Shown: one piece after another, positions 32,925-41,196 of the stretch
How positions within the stretch are numbered: position 1 is the stretch's first letter
Layout of the letters: each line of letters begins with the position of its first letter
NCBI RefSeq assembly: GCF_900114995.1
Contig: NZ_FOUX01000001.1
Location: forward strand, 310,001-374,000
Direction: 5' to 3'
Origin: Chitinophaga sp. YR627
GTDB taxonomy: Bacteria; Bacteroidota; Bacteroidia; Chitinophagales; Chitinophagaceae
Length of the DNA: 64,000 nt
Program-made: the position numbers and the translations under genes
Notes under the pieces: generated by a model
The model's database searches: none
What the model was told of the DNA's origin: nothing
Seen by the model: the letters and a program-made list of their open reading frames with translations, nothing else

Positions 32925-33683
32925 ATGAAAAATAATCCCCATTCAGGCCTCCTGACAAAGAACAAGCTGGGTGAAATTCCGGAAACGGGTATACAGGATC
33001 AGCATTATCTGGAAGTGGTGAAGGCTTTTGCCCGTCTGACCTACGAGAGTGTATACCTGATCGATTATACGGATATGTCATTTGAGTATGTCTCAGACAA
33101 TCCCCTGTTCCTGTGTGGTCTCTCTGCGGAAGAAGTGTTACAGCTGGGGTATGAATTTTACTTCCGGCATGTGCCTGAAAAGGACCTGGCACTATTGACC
33201 CTGATCAATGAGGTGGGGTTTGACTTTTATGCCAATGTACCTGTTGCTGAAAGAAAAGACTTTAGTATTACGTATGATTTTCACATTGTTAATAAAGAAG
33301 GTAAACATATTCTGATCAATCACAAGTTGACGCCGCTTTTTCTGAGTCCTGAAGGAAAGATGTGGAAAGCCATGTGTGTTGTGTCACTGTCTCATCACCA
33401 GACCGCAGGTAATGCGCGCATCTACAGACAGAATTCGGGGGAGACGTGGGAGCTGAATGTGGCAGCGAAAGCCTGGCGTAAGTCAGAAAAACCTATGCTC
33501 ACGGAAAGGGAAGTGGAAGTGTTGCGGCTACATGCCCAGGGGCTCAGTATTAACCAGATCGCAGAAAAGATCTTTGTTGCGCCTGATACTGTCAAATATT
33601 ACCGGCGACGGATCTTTGATCGGCTGGAAGTCAGCAATGTAGTAGAGGCGCTGGCTTATGCTGTTAATGCGAAGCTTATTTAG
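32925..33683 (+). CDS. LuxR-type transcriptional regulator with PAS-like N-terminus
   Basis: 252 residues. The N-terminal 150 residues form a PAS-like sensory fold ('SVYLIDYTDMSFEYVSDNPL', 'FYFRHVPEKDLALLTLINEV', 'DFHIVNKEGKHILINHKLTP'). The C-terminal 60 residues are a LuxR helix-turn-helix: 'LTEREVEVLRLHAQGLSINQ', 'IAEKIFVAPDTVKYYRRRIF', 'DRLEVSNVVEALAYAV'. There is no receiver domain, so control is probably by ligand or by a PAS cofactor. Such stand-alone PAS-LuxR proteins are frequent in Chitinophagaceae. Its target genes are unknown. Confidence 0.92.
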   Translation: MKNNPHSGLLTKNKLGEIPETGIQDQHYLEVVKAFARLTYESVYLIDYTDMSFEYVSDNPLFLCGLSAEEVLQLGYEFYFRHVPEKDLALLTLINEVGFDFYANVPVAERKDFSITYDFHIVNKEGKHILINHKLTPLFLSPEGKMWKAMCVVSLSHHQTAGNARIYRQNSGETWELNVAAKAWRKSEKPMLTEREVEVLRLHAQGLSINQIAEKIFVAPDTVKYYRRRIFDRLEVSNVVEALAYAVNAKLI

Positions 33684-33769
33684 GAAGTACGGCTATCCGG
33701 AAAAATAGGTAGCATATATGGCGGGAAAATAGTAAAATAGGCCCCGAAAACTGATCAAAAAGAATAAAC

Positions 33770-34804
33770 ATGAAATGGACACCTAAAGACGATCGCTACG
33801 ATCATATGTTATATAATCGCTGCGGGAACAGCGGTTTGCAGTTACCTGCTATTTCGCTGGGGCTCTGGCATAACTTCGGAGATGATGTTGCACATGGCCG
33901 CAAAGTAGAAATATGCACAACTGCTTTTGACCTGGGTATTACGCATTTTGACCTGGCCAATAACTATGGTCCGCAGCCAGGTAGCGCAGAAATCGCCTTT
34001 GGTAAAATACTCAGGGAAGAGTTTGCTGGTCTGCGGGATGAACTGGTGATTTCCTCAAAAGCAGGTTACCGTATGTGGCCGGGTCCATATGGCGAATGGG
34101 GCAGCAGGAAATATGTTATCTCCAGCTGTGATCAGTCCCTGAAAAGAATGGGCGTAGACTATGTCGACATTTTCTATTCGCACCGCTATGATCCCAATAC
34201 GCCGCTGGAAGAAACCATGCTGGCGCTGGACCAGCTTGTCCGCGCAGGTAAGGCTTTGTATGTAGGGGTGTCGTCTTATAATACCGCAAGAACAAAAGAG
34301 GCATACGCTATTCTGAAGTCGCTGGGTACACCTTTCATTATCCATCAGCCAAGTTATTCGATGTTAAACAGATGGGTGGAAACGGATGGCCTTTTGGATA
34401 CCTTAACTGACACCGGACTGGGTTCCATCGTGTTTTCACCATTGGCACAGGGTATGCTGACAGATAAATATCTGAAAGAGATTCCGGCTGACAGCAGGGC
34501 GAGTCAGGGTAAGTCATTACAACAGGGTTTCCTGAGTGAGGAGAATATGCAGAATATCAAAGCACTGAATGATATTGCAAAAGGACGTAATCAGACATTA
34601 GCACAGATGGCGATCTCCTGGGTACTGAGACAAAAAGCGGTAACGTCCGCATTGATCGGGGCCAGCAAGCCGCAGCAGGTGATTGATTGTGTAGGTGCGT
34701 TAAAGAATATCACATTTACAGATGCGGAGCTGAAAGAGATCGATAAATATGCACAGAACGGGCATATTAATATCTGGAGCCAGTCCGCAGAGATCGATAA
34801 CTAA
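33770..34804 (+). CDS. Aldo/keto reductase (YghZ/Gpr-like)
   Basis: 344 residues, full length for the AKR14/YghZ group of NADPH-dependent reductases that act on methylglyoxal or L-glyceraldehyde 3-phosphate. The catalytic set is visible: Asp and Tyr in 'THFDLANNYGPQPGSAE', Lys in 'LVISSKAGYRMWPGPYGEWG', His in 'VDIFYSHRYDPNTPLEET'. The cofactor end has 'SALIGASKPQQVIDCVGALK'. The start 'MKWTPKDDRYDHMLYNRCGN' fits close relatives. It is followed by a terminator and preceded by no clear promoter box. The physiological substrate is inferred from family only. Confidence 0.95.
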   Translation: MKWTPKDDRYDHMLYNRCGNSGLQLPAISLGLWHNFGDDVAHGRKVEICTTAFDLGITHFDLANNYGPQPGSAEIAFGKILREEFAGLRDELVISSKAGYRMWPGPYGEWGSRKYVISSCDQSLKRMGVDYVDIFYSHRYDPNTPLEETMLALDQLVRAGKALYVGVSSYNTARTKEAYAILKSLGTPFIIHQPSYSMLNRWVETDGLLDTLTDTGLGSIVFSPLAQGMLTDKYLKEIPADSRASQGKSLQQGFLSEENMQNIKALNDIAKGRNQTLAQMAISWVLRQKAVTSALIGASKPQQVIDCVGALKNITFTDAELKEIDKYAQNGHINIWSQSAEIDN

Positions 34805-34886
34805 CACAAAAGAACGCTCATTGGTCTCCCGGATAGACAGGATATTGGCTTGAAGCGATAAAAGGAGACCCGTCAGCATAAAAATA

Positions 34887-34928
34887 AATGCCCGATACCA
34901 ACATGATTCATCATTGGTATCGGGCATT
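34887..34928 (+). terminator. Terminator-like 15-bp hairpin after the aldo/keto reductase gene
   Basis: Arms 34887-34901 and 34914-34928 are exactly complementary. ACTTTTCC follows, a modest T tract. It ends 38 bases before the cupin start. Confidence 0.75.
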
Positions 34929-34966
34929 ACTTTTCCTGTTTGTTTATCATTAATAAGACATCTCAT

Positions 34967-35539
34967 ATGGACAGAAAAAAATTCATAGGTATCGTGGGTT
35001 TAGCCGCCACAATGCCGGTTTCAAAACTTTTTGCATCAGTCAATATGGAAGCGCAGCAATTCTTTTTTAAGGATGACGGGAAGATCCCCAACAACAAATA
35101 CCCTTTGTTACTTTACCGCAATGCGTTTAAGCAAAGGGGAAGTGAAGGTGCCGCCTGGCTGGAGGAACAGTTTGCAAAGGAAAACTGGACCAATTCCTGG
35201 CGGAATGGGGTGTATCCTTTTCATCATTATCACAGTACGTCACATGAGGTTTTAGGCGTCTATTCCGGGGAAGCCTTACTGCATTTAGGCGGTGAAGGTG
35301 GTGAAAAGGTAAAGGTACAGGCAGGGGATATTATTGTAATCCCGGCTGGCGTAGGACATAAGAACCTCGGCAGTGACAATCTGGGTATAGTGGGGGCTTA
35401 TCCCGAGGGCAGGAGCTGGGACCTGAACCGGGGAGAAGCCGGAGAGCGGCCAAAGGCGGATAAGAATATCGCAGCATTGCCGGTGCCGGCAACAGATCCG
35501 CTCAATGGGAAGGGGGGATTACCTCAGATCTGGAAGTAG
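34967..35539 (+). CDS. YjlB-like cupin protein with export signal
   Basis: 190 residues from the ATG at 34967; the frame's earlier start at 34940 adds nine residues ahead of the signal. The N-terminus 'MDRKKFIGIVGLAATMPVSK' looks like an export signal (charged start, hydrophobic core), somewhat Tat-like. The cupin core is intact: 'YPFHHYHSTSHEVLGVYSGE' supplies the metal-binding His/Glu set and 'VKVQAGDIIVIPAGVGHKNL' the second motif. The end 'ATDPLNGKGGLPQIW' is typical of the YjlB family. The catalytic role is unknown. The last 38 bases overlap the end of the convergent gene 35502-37382. Confidence 0.9.
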   Translation: MDRKKFIGIVGLAATMPVSKLFASVNMEAQQFFFKDDGKIPNNKYPLLLYRNAFKQRGSEGAAWLEEQFAKENWTNSWRNGVYPFHHYHSTSHEVLGVYSGEALLHLGGEGGEKVKVQAGDIIVIPAGVGHKNLGSDNLGIVGAYPEGRSWDLNRGEAGERPKADKNIAALPVPATDPLNGKGGLPQIWK

Positions 35540-37382
35540 GTGGCGGCAGTAAACCCTGCAGAAAGGCATATAGGTCCTGGTCTTTTTCAAGTCCCAGTTT
35601 TTGTTTGATCCGGTAACGGCTCATCCTGACACTCTTGGCCTCTACATGCATGCGTTGCGCGATCTGTCGTGTATCCATCTGAAGATAAAGGTAGGTACAA
35701 AGTTTCAGGTCCAGTAAGGTCAGTTTCCGCTGTGCTTTCTCATTCAGGAGCTGGAAAAAATCTGCATGTACCTGTTGTATCTGCAATTTGGCCACTTCGA
35801 AATCATCATCCAGTATCAGCTCTTCCTTCAGCACTTTCTGCATATTCACTTCAGTTCCTTCGGCCAGTCTGTCTTTCAGGTCATACAATACCTGATTTTT
35901 ATGTTCCAGTTGTAAAGCATTGGCGATTACTTCCTTTTTCAGCTGTTGCTGTTGCAGTTCCATCAATTGCTGTTCTGCCTTGAGTCTCGCCTGTTCTTCC
36001 TTTTCAAACCTCAGCTGTAACGCGGCGTCCTGTTTCTCCAGTTCCAGCTGTTTCTCACGTTGCAAAGAATAGCGCAATCTGAAATGATAGGAGCGGAACA
36101 GGAATAAGAGGAAAAGAATAGATACGATGGTCACACAGATATACAGGAAGTTTTTCTGCTGCTGACTTTTTTCCCGCTCTTTCAGGAACTGCACTTCACT
36201 ATTGGCTTTTTCTGTTTGATATTCTATTTCAAGTTTCTGGGCTTTTAATGCTTTCTGCTGATCAAAACTTTTGCTGCTGTATTCATTAACAAGTTGCTGG
36301 AATTGAAGTGCGCGCTGATAATTTCCATGTTCTTCATAGAAATTAGCCAGGCCTTTTGTTACATTGATCATTGTATAGTAATAGGGAGGCTGTTGTGTTT
36401 GCATGACCTGGTAGGCCTCCAGTAAATAGCGCTCTACATCTGCCTGTTTTCCCTCCCGTTTGGCATATTCGCTCAGAATGCCAAGACTGCTGGCGATCAC
36501 TTCCTGACTATTCGGGGCGTTTTTCAGGACTGCTCTTGCTCTGCTGGCATAGTAAACACCCCGTGATTGTGCATGGTTGTCAATGGAGGTGCCGAAGCGC
36601 AGGTAATAGCTGGCAAGATTAACACAACTTATTGCATAGGCGTAGTTGTTCACCTCTCCCGGATGGTCTAAATAAAGCTGCTCTGATCTATCAAGATAGA
36701 ACAGAATACTGTCAAGCATTGTCTGTTCCTGATGTGCTTCATATTTATACTCATAGGCGGTTGACATGGCATTATAACAATTGCTGATAAGGTTGTAATC
36801 GGTCGTTTTTGAAGCATGCTGCATAGCAAGATGGGCATAATAGTATGCTTTGTCCCCGTTATTCCAGTTTGAATGGATGGCGTACAGCTGATAGTAGATC
36901 TTGGCGGCGATGTAGGGATCAGGATTTTTTTGCAGTGCGGTCAGTGCCATCTGACAGTACTCCAGCACTGATTCCGGATGATCAAGTGTTTTGAAGAGCA
37001 GGGCCTGCCCATAATAGGCATAGGCCATAGCCAGGGGATTGTCAGCTTTCCCGGCTATCAAAAGTAGGGTGTCGCTCACCTGTTTTATCTGGCCAAGCTC
37101 CTGTGCACTGATCATACTGTTCAATAACACCAGGTAAGCTTTGGTCGCCAGGGTAAAGTCTTTTATATTCAAAGAGATCAATATACCCTGCCGGGCACTT
37201 TCCATCGCCTGGGTATATTCTTTATTAACCCGGTAAAACTCCCCGGCCCGGATCAATAAAACAGTTTTCTCCTGTTCATTTATGGTAGAGGCAACAACTG
37301 ATCGTATACTATCGGAGGTCCTGGTCTGAGCAAAGGAGTTGAACCAGGCCAGCCAGATAAATAGCGACAACATGGATTTCAT
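35502..37382 (-). CDS. TPR-membrane-HTH transcriptional regulator, 626 residues
   Basis: The gene reads in order: signal peptide (1-18), periplasmic TPR array (about 35-385; 'TKAYLVLLNSMISAQELGQI', 'LAMAYAYYGQALLFKTLDHP', 'ISCVNLASYYLRFG'), one membrane helix near residue 410 ('FLYICVTIVSILFLLFLFRS'), a long Gln/Glu coiled coil (about 430-500), and a cytoplasmic LuxR-like HTH at the C-terminus ('LTLLDLKLCTYLYLQMDTRQ', 'IAQRMHVEAKSVRMSRYRIK'). This is a known Bacteroidota one-component layout for envelope-to-DNA signalling. Targets are unknown; the divergent gene at 37610 and the convergent cupin are candidates. Confidence 0.92.
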   Translation of the reverse strand: MKSMLSLFIWLAWFNSFAQTRTSDSIRSVVASTINEQEKTVLLIRAGEFYRVNKEYTQAMESARQGILISLNIKDFTLATKAYLVLLNSMISAQELGQIKQVSDTLLLIAGKADNPLAMAYAYYGQALLFKTLDHPESVLEYCQMALTALQKNPDPYIAAKIYYQLYAIHSNWNNGDKAYYYAHLAMQHASKTTDYNLISNCYNAMSTAYEYKYEAHQEQTMLDSILFYLDRSEQLYLDHPGEVNNYAYAISCVNLASYYLRFGTSIDNHAQSRGVYYASRARAVLKNAPNSQEVIASSLGILSEYAKREGKQADVERYLLEAYQVMQTQQPPYYYTMINVTKGLANFYEEHGNYQRALQFQQLVNEYSSKSFDQQKALKAQKLEIEYQTEKANSEVQFLKEREKSQQQKNFLYICVTIVSILFLLFLFRSYHFRLRYSLQREKQLELEKQDAALQLRFEKEEQARLKAEQQLMELQQQQLKKEVIANALQLEHKNQVLYDLKDRLAEGTEVNMQKVLKEELILDDDFEVAKLQIQQVHADFFQLLNEKAQRKLTLLDLKLCTYLYLQMDTRQIAQRMHVEAKSVRMSRYRIKQKLGLEKDQDLYAFLQGLLPPPTSRSEVIPPSH

Positions 37383-37535
37383 ATCAGCAAATTACTATAA
37401 AGCAGGAAGAAAGAATGTGAAATAATTAGTAATACTATCGGCGGTTTCATGTGTAATTATTTGTTTATTAATAAGTTATTTGGTCTGTAGTCGTTTTGTA
37501 GACGCTGTTGCGATAGTCTGTAGCTGGGGTGGTGA

Positions 37536-37565
37536 TTGTTATTGGATAATACCTGCTCATCTTTG
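37536..37565 (+). promoter_or_regulatory. Bacteroidota-type promoter upstream of 37610
   Basis: TTG (37536-37538) is followed after 19 bases by CATCTTTG (37558-37565), close to the TTTG-N19-TAnnTTTG consensus. The leader to the ATG would be about 38 bases. Confidence 0.45.
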
Positions 37566-37609
37566 TGCGGATGGTAACCAACCTTTAATAATGAGATAAA
37601 CAGATCATC

Positions 37610-38587
37610 ATGAAACCCGGTTTCGCAATTTCTTTCTGGTCATTTTACACACTTGGATTTACAGTTGTGCTGCCGACTTTCCTGTATTATGTGGCTGACA
37701 GTTCGGACAGACAACCCCAGGAAAATGCCGCAATGGCCTTTTTTTATCTTGGCCTTGGTGTGGTCAGCTGGTTGATATTGATAGGCCTGGTTGGCCGTTT
37801 TTTTATCCGGAGCGTATTTACCGATAAACGACGCCTGGAGAAAAGTATGGACGAAGGGAGTCCCATTACAGCAAAAATTGTCCGGAAAATGCAGACCGGC
37901 GTTATCGGTGATGGAACGCCTGCACTCGAACTGAGACTGGCGTTTGAGAACCTGGCGGGCACACCTGTTGAGATGTTATATGAGTTAAATGACGGCAGGC
38001 CCCTTGAAAAACGCTTTGAAGCAGGAAACACGATTGATATGAGAGTAAGTGTGCGGGGAAAGGAAATCACATTGGTCCCCGCTCAGATGCAGGTGGTACG
38101 TAACAGGGGAAGGGTATCAGTCTACGCCATCATTTTTTTCTTTTTTCTGTTAGTGGCGATCGTTTACCCCGTTTTTTCCTATTATCAGGAAAGTCAGGGA
38201 AGTGGCTGGCGTTTTCTCACACTTTCCCATCCCTGGATTTCCGTACCGTTGATAAACATCGGGACGGGTTTATTTATCTGGTGTTTGTTAAGCTTCATAG
38301 GAAAGGCGTCCGGTGATTCAAAAGATCCCCTGCGCATGATCATGTATGGTATGAAGACAACTGCCAATATATTGAGCTACAGGCAAACGGGGACGTATTT
38401 CAATGAACAGCCACAGATACAGTTTGAAATGGAATACAGCGACCATCAGCATAATAACCGGCATCTTGTTTATAAAAAGATCGTGTCCCTGCTGGATGTT
38501 CACAAACTCTCTACAGGCCCCAGAGAGATCCTGTTTTTACCAGAAGCACCTGAGCAAATTGTATTTTATGAAGACCTTACACTATAA
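37610..38587 (+). CDS. Hypothetical membrane protein, 325 residues (DUF3592-like layout)
   Basis: Four membrane helices are visible: 'FYTLGFTVVLPTFLYYV', 'FYLGLGVVSWLILIGLVGRF', 'VYAIIFFFFLLVAIVYPVFS' and 'VPLINIGTGLFIWCLLSFIG'. After each pair is a beta-rich soluble segment that begins with a small Thr/Ala motif ('SPITAKIVRKMQTGVIGDG', 'KTTANILSYRQTGTYFNEQP'), as in DUF3592 or SHOCT-type proteins. No function is known. Its last 20 bases overlap the next gene, so the two are translationally coupled. Confidence 0.7.
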   Translation: MKPGFAISFWSFYTLGFTVVLPTFLYYVADSSDRQPQENAAMAFFYLGLGVVSWLILIGLVGRFFIRSVFTDKRRLEKSMDEGSPITAKIVRKMQTGVIGDGTPALELRLAFENLAGTPVEMLYELNDGRPLEKRFEAGNTIDMRVSVRGKEITLVPAQMQVVRNRGRVSVYAIIFFFFLLVAIVYPVFSYYQESQGSGWRFLTLSHPWISVPLINIGTGLFIWCLLSFIGKASGDSKDPLRMIMYGMKTTANILSYRQTGTYFNEQPQIQFEMEYSDHQHNNRHLVYKKIVSLLDVHKLSTGPREILFLPEAPEQIVFYEDLTL

Positions 38588-39254
38588 GCACATCATCTTT
38601 CTGACATTGACGTTATTGACCGCGTCGTGTAAAGAGATCCGCAGCAGTTTCGAAGAAACGATACATCCGGTTGCCGGGAAAAAAGAAAAATCACCGGTTG
38701 GTAGCAGTAGCTCGTCGACTGTTACGTTTTCTTCTTCCTCTGTCTTTTCGGCTGTTTCTGAGCAGGAATTCAGCAGCATTTTCGAAGATGCTGCAAAGCT
38801 GGACAGTATTCAGCAGGCATTGTATGAGATGCCTCATCTGAAAGGGAAAGAACTGTTCTTTCTGGCAGGACTTTATTTCTACGATTATCAGGGAGGTATG
38901 ATATCGGTGGATCTGCAGGACCCTGACAAACCAGAGAATGTCGATACATACACTTACAGTAACGGGCACTGGGAGATACAAAAGCCTGTGAAGATCAGTA
39001 CTAATACACATTTTCCGCTTAAAATGCTCCTGATGCCCCTGCATGACATAAAATTCAGTACGGCAAAGAAAGTGTATGATATTGCCATGGAAAAATCAAA
39101 AGACATTGAAGGCGCAGAAGGGACGCAACATGTCTATTTCACACAGATGAAAGCTGTACACGTAACGGAATGGTATGTCATTATACCTGCTGCAAGACGC
39201 AATTATCGTATGACATTCGATATCGCCGGTAATTTGCGGTCAACCGGCAGCTAG
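38568..39254 (+). CDS. Hypothetical lipoprotein with Ser-rich linker, 228 residues
   Basis: The ATG at 38568 is chosen because it opens a lipoprotein signal ('MKTLHYKHIIFLTLTLLTAS' then Cys21); the frame extends to 38403, but only within the previous gene. A low-complexity Ser stretch ('GSSSSSTVTFSSSSVFSAVS', residues about 44-63) separates the anchor from a compact domain with 'LKGKELFFLAGLYFYDYQGG' and 'NYRMTFDIAGNL'. The family is not recognised. The gene overlaps the membrane-protein gene upstream by 20 bases, so the pair probably works together at the envelope. Confidence 0.75.
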   Translation: MKTLHYKHIIFLTLTLLTASCKEIRSSFEETIHPVAGKKEKSPVGSSSSSTVTFSSSSVFSAVSEQEFSSIFEDAAKLDSIQQALYEMPHLKGKELFFLAGLYFYDYQGGMISVDLQDPDKPENVDTYTYSNGHWEIQKPVKISTNTHFPLKMLLMPLHDIKFSTAKKVYDIAMEKSKDIEGAEGTQHVYFTQMKAVHVTEWYVIIPAARRNYRMTFDIAGNLRSTGS

Positions 39255-39277
39255 CCAACATCCTCGTGGGAATTCCG

Positions 39278-39285
39278 TAACTTTG
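39278..39285 (+). promoter_or_regulatory. Bacteroidota -7 promoter box for the gene at 39308
   Basis: TAACTTTG is an exact TAnnTTTG match 22 bases before the GTG start at 39308. No clear -33 element is seen. Confidence 0.4.
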
Positions 39286-39307
39286 CGGCTTTTAAGCCAT
39301 CTTTAGC

Positions 39308-40138
39308 GTGAACACCACAGCCGTCGCGGGAGCCAATGCCCGATATCCAGCAGAACCGGAATTGTCCGGTCTGGCAGCAGCCACTGCTTTCTGTCGCTTT
39401 GACGATCAGGAAAAGGCAGCAGCGATGGCAGCAGGACTGCACTTCCAGTTGAATAATACGATCCACCCGCTTTGTGAAATGGCCGCTATGGCACTACAGG
39501 AACACCTCCGGCAGCAAACTGAGTGGACGCATAATTTCGGGCTGAACAGTGCCGGAAATGGTGCTGTGATCGGTAAAATGTTTGGAGTACTGGTGGTGAA
39601 AGACAGCGATGGCGCAGTCGGCTACCTTTCTGCATTTTCCGGTAAACTGGCCAATGGGAACCATCATAATAAGTTCGTTGATCCTGTATTCGATGGTTTA
39701 AAAGAAGGTGGCTTTCTCAATGCAGGTATGACCCGTCTGACAGAGATCAATGGCGAAATAGCCGCCCTGATAGCCTTAAATACGGTTGATCATAAATCCG
39801 AGATCATCCGTCTGAAAGAGTTGCGTAAAACACATTCTATCGCATTGCAACGCCGGATCTTTGAGGAATATAATTTCAGGAATAAAGCAGGTCGTTTTAA
39901 GAACCTGGTAGATATTTTCACTACGCAGGGGTATAAACAGCCACCTGCAGGAGCAGGAGAGTGCGCAGGTCCCAAACTGCTGCAATATGCTTTTTATCAT
40001 CAGCTGGAACCGCTGGCTTTAGCGGAGTTCTGGTGGGGTCTATCCCCCAAATCAGCCACGTGGAAACACGGAGAATTTTATCAGCCCTGTAAAGAGAAAT
40101 GCGCGCCTATCCTGGCGCATATGCTGAGCGAAAAATAG
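39308..40138 (+). CDS. Stand-alone N-terminal accessory domain of RluA-type pseudouridine synthases
   Basis: 276 residues with a GTG start. The chain matches the long N-terminal region that precedes the catalytic domain in Bacteroidota RluA-family enzymes: 'YPAEPELSGLAA', 'NTIHPLCEMAAMALQEHL', 'IGKMFGVLVVKDSDGAVGYL', 'SAFSGKLANGNHHNKFVDPV', and the C-terminal 'PPAGAGECAGPKLLQYAFYH' with 'LALAEFWWGLSPKS' and 'PCKEKCAPILAHML'. The Cys residues near the end could form a metal site. The catalytic RluA domain that would normally follow is absent: the stop comes right after 'AHMLSEK' and the next gene is unrelated. Databases may label it pseudouridylate synthase, but it has no catalytic Asp motif. 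Confidence 0.8.
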   Translation: MNTTAVAGANARYPAEPELSGLAAATAFCRFDDQEKAAAMAAGLHFQLNNTIHPLCEMAAMALQEHLRQQTEWTHNFGLNSAGNGAVIGKMFGVLVVKDSDGAVGYLSAFSGKLANGNHHNKFVDPVFDGLKEGGFLNAGMTRLTEINGEIAALIALNTVDHKSEIIRLKELRKTHSIALQRRIFEEYNFRNKAGRFKNLVDIFTTQGYKQPPAGAGECAGPKLLQYAFYHQLEPLALAEFWWGLSPKSATWKHGEFYQPCKEKCAPILAHMLSEK

Positions 40139-40232
40139 TCGCAAACAACCCTGATATTGGCGCAGATACCCCTCACCGAAGACATACCCGCGTTTTAACT
40201 TAGTGCTGTCGTTCATCTAAACAGCAGCACAC

Positions 40233-40748
40233 ATGATCACGAATAGTAAAATAACCGCCGGACTTGAAATGGCCCAGATTTGCTGGGTAGTTCCTGATAT
40301 TGCAACAGCCATTAAATTCCTTGCAGATACGCTTGGTATTGCCGGATTCCCCAAAGAAGAACATGTGCGGGCACAGGACCTGGATATGAGCTATTATGGC
40401 AAGGTGGTAGCTGCTGAATGGTTAACCACACAGACACATAATGGCAGTGCTTTTATCGAACTTGTGCAACCACTTTCTGGTCAAAGTATGTTTCATGATT
40501 ATCTGGAGCGTCATCCCGAAGGAGGTATCCAACACGTCGCCTATCGACTGCCTGTCAGCGATTTCGAACAGATCACCGGTAGTCTCCGCGAACAGGGCTA
40601 TGCGGTGGTCAGTGAAGTGGACCATCCTATTGCAAGAATGGCTTTCTTTGATACATATAAAGCTTTAGGTGTTGTTACTGAGATTATGGGTATTACACCA
40701 GAAGGATGGGCGATTGTCAGACAGATGGAGCAGGTGAAAAAAGGATAG
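40233..40748 (+). CDS. VOC-family (glyoxalase-like) protein
   Basis: 171 residues forming one glyoxalase/bleomycin-resistance type beta-alpha-beta-beta-beta module pair. Visible blocks are 'MAQICWVVPDIATAIKFLAD' at the start, 'AFIELVQPLSGQSMFHDYLE' and 'GGIQHVAYRLPVSDFEQITG', then 'MAFFDTYKALGVVTEIMGIT' at the end, with metal ligand candidates His in 'IQHVAY' and Glu in 'VTEIMG'. It fits the Glyoxalase_4 (methylmalonyl-CoA epimerase-like) branch. The substrate is unknown. A 72-base hairpin begins 14 bases after its stop. Confidence 0.9.
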   Translation: MITNSKITAGLEMAQICWVVPDIATAIKFLADTLGIAGFPKEEHVRAQDLDMSYYGKVVAAEWLTTQTHNGSAFIELVQPLSGQSMFHDYLERHPEGGIQHVAYRLPVSDFEQITGSLREQGYAVVSEVDHPIARMAFFDTYKALGVVTEIMGITPEGWAIVRQMEQVKKG

Positions 40749-40762
40749 TTGTCAGATGCCGC

Positions 40763-40834
40763 TTTGATATTTGTTATCCTACGTTAATCTTACGTTCCTG
40801 AACGTAGGATTAACGTAAGATAACAAATATCAAA
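40763..40834. repeat. 72-base near-perfect inverted repeat
   Basis: Arms 40763-40796 and 40801-40834 (34 bases each) are complementary at 32 positions, with a 4-base loop. Each arm contains two copies of a TACGTTAAT-like word. It could end VOC transcription, but the length is far beyond what termination needs. Confidence 0.85.
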
Positions 40835-40873
40835 ACTACATTGTATCACATAAAAGAAAGGATTGCTAAACCC

Positions 40874-40936
40874 ACGTTTTTACATCCCATGCACACGTTT
40901 TGGCGTCCTGTGCACATGATTTGGCGTCCTGTGCAC
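40874..40936. repeat. Three 21-bp tandem repeats
   Basis: Units are 40874-40894, 40895-40915 and 40916-40936. The last two agree at 19 of 21 positions and the first matches the second at 16 of 21. Each unit ends in TGCAC. The 21-base period keeps any reading frame, and a 30-codon minus-strand frame crosses all three. Confidence 0.8.
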
Positions 40937-41196
40937 ATTACTTAAAATCGAGTGAATAATTGTGCTAATATTGTATTCACAGCTATCACAAATACTCCAT
41001 TCTGTGGGTGCGGTGAATGTATACAATCACTGGGCCAGCCGGATGTCTATATAAAGTTTATCTTTTTTAGCCGTTGAATACAATCAGGTTTTTACTGTGG
41101 CAATACCGGTCCTGTTACATGCATCGATCAGAGTGCAACAGCGTCGCTTTAATTGCAGCGCAGATAAATACCTGCTTTGTTCTCAGGTTCATGTTA

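Larger units (their letters stand above)
40749..41196. other. 448-bp convergent region with a long hairpin and 21-bp tandem repeats
   Basis: Lies between the VOC gene and the glycosidase gene, both of which end here. It contains the inverted repeat 40763-40834 and the tandem repeat 40874-40936. The remainder, 40937-41196, shows nothing I can assign. Confidence 0.7.

Noticed and set aside
38403..38567. Upstream extension of the Ser-rich lipoprotein
   Set aside because: It lies wholly within the preceding gene, and the ATG at 38568 gives a proper lipoprotein signal.
40874..40936. Tandem repeats as a CRISPR array
   Set aside because: The units are contiguous with no spacers, only three copies exist, and no cas gene is present in the window.
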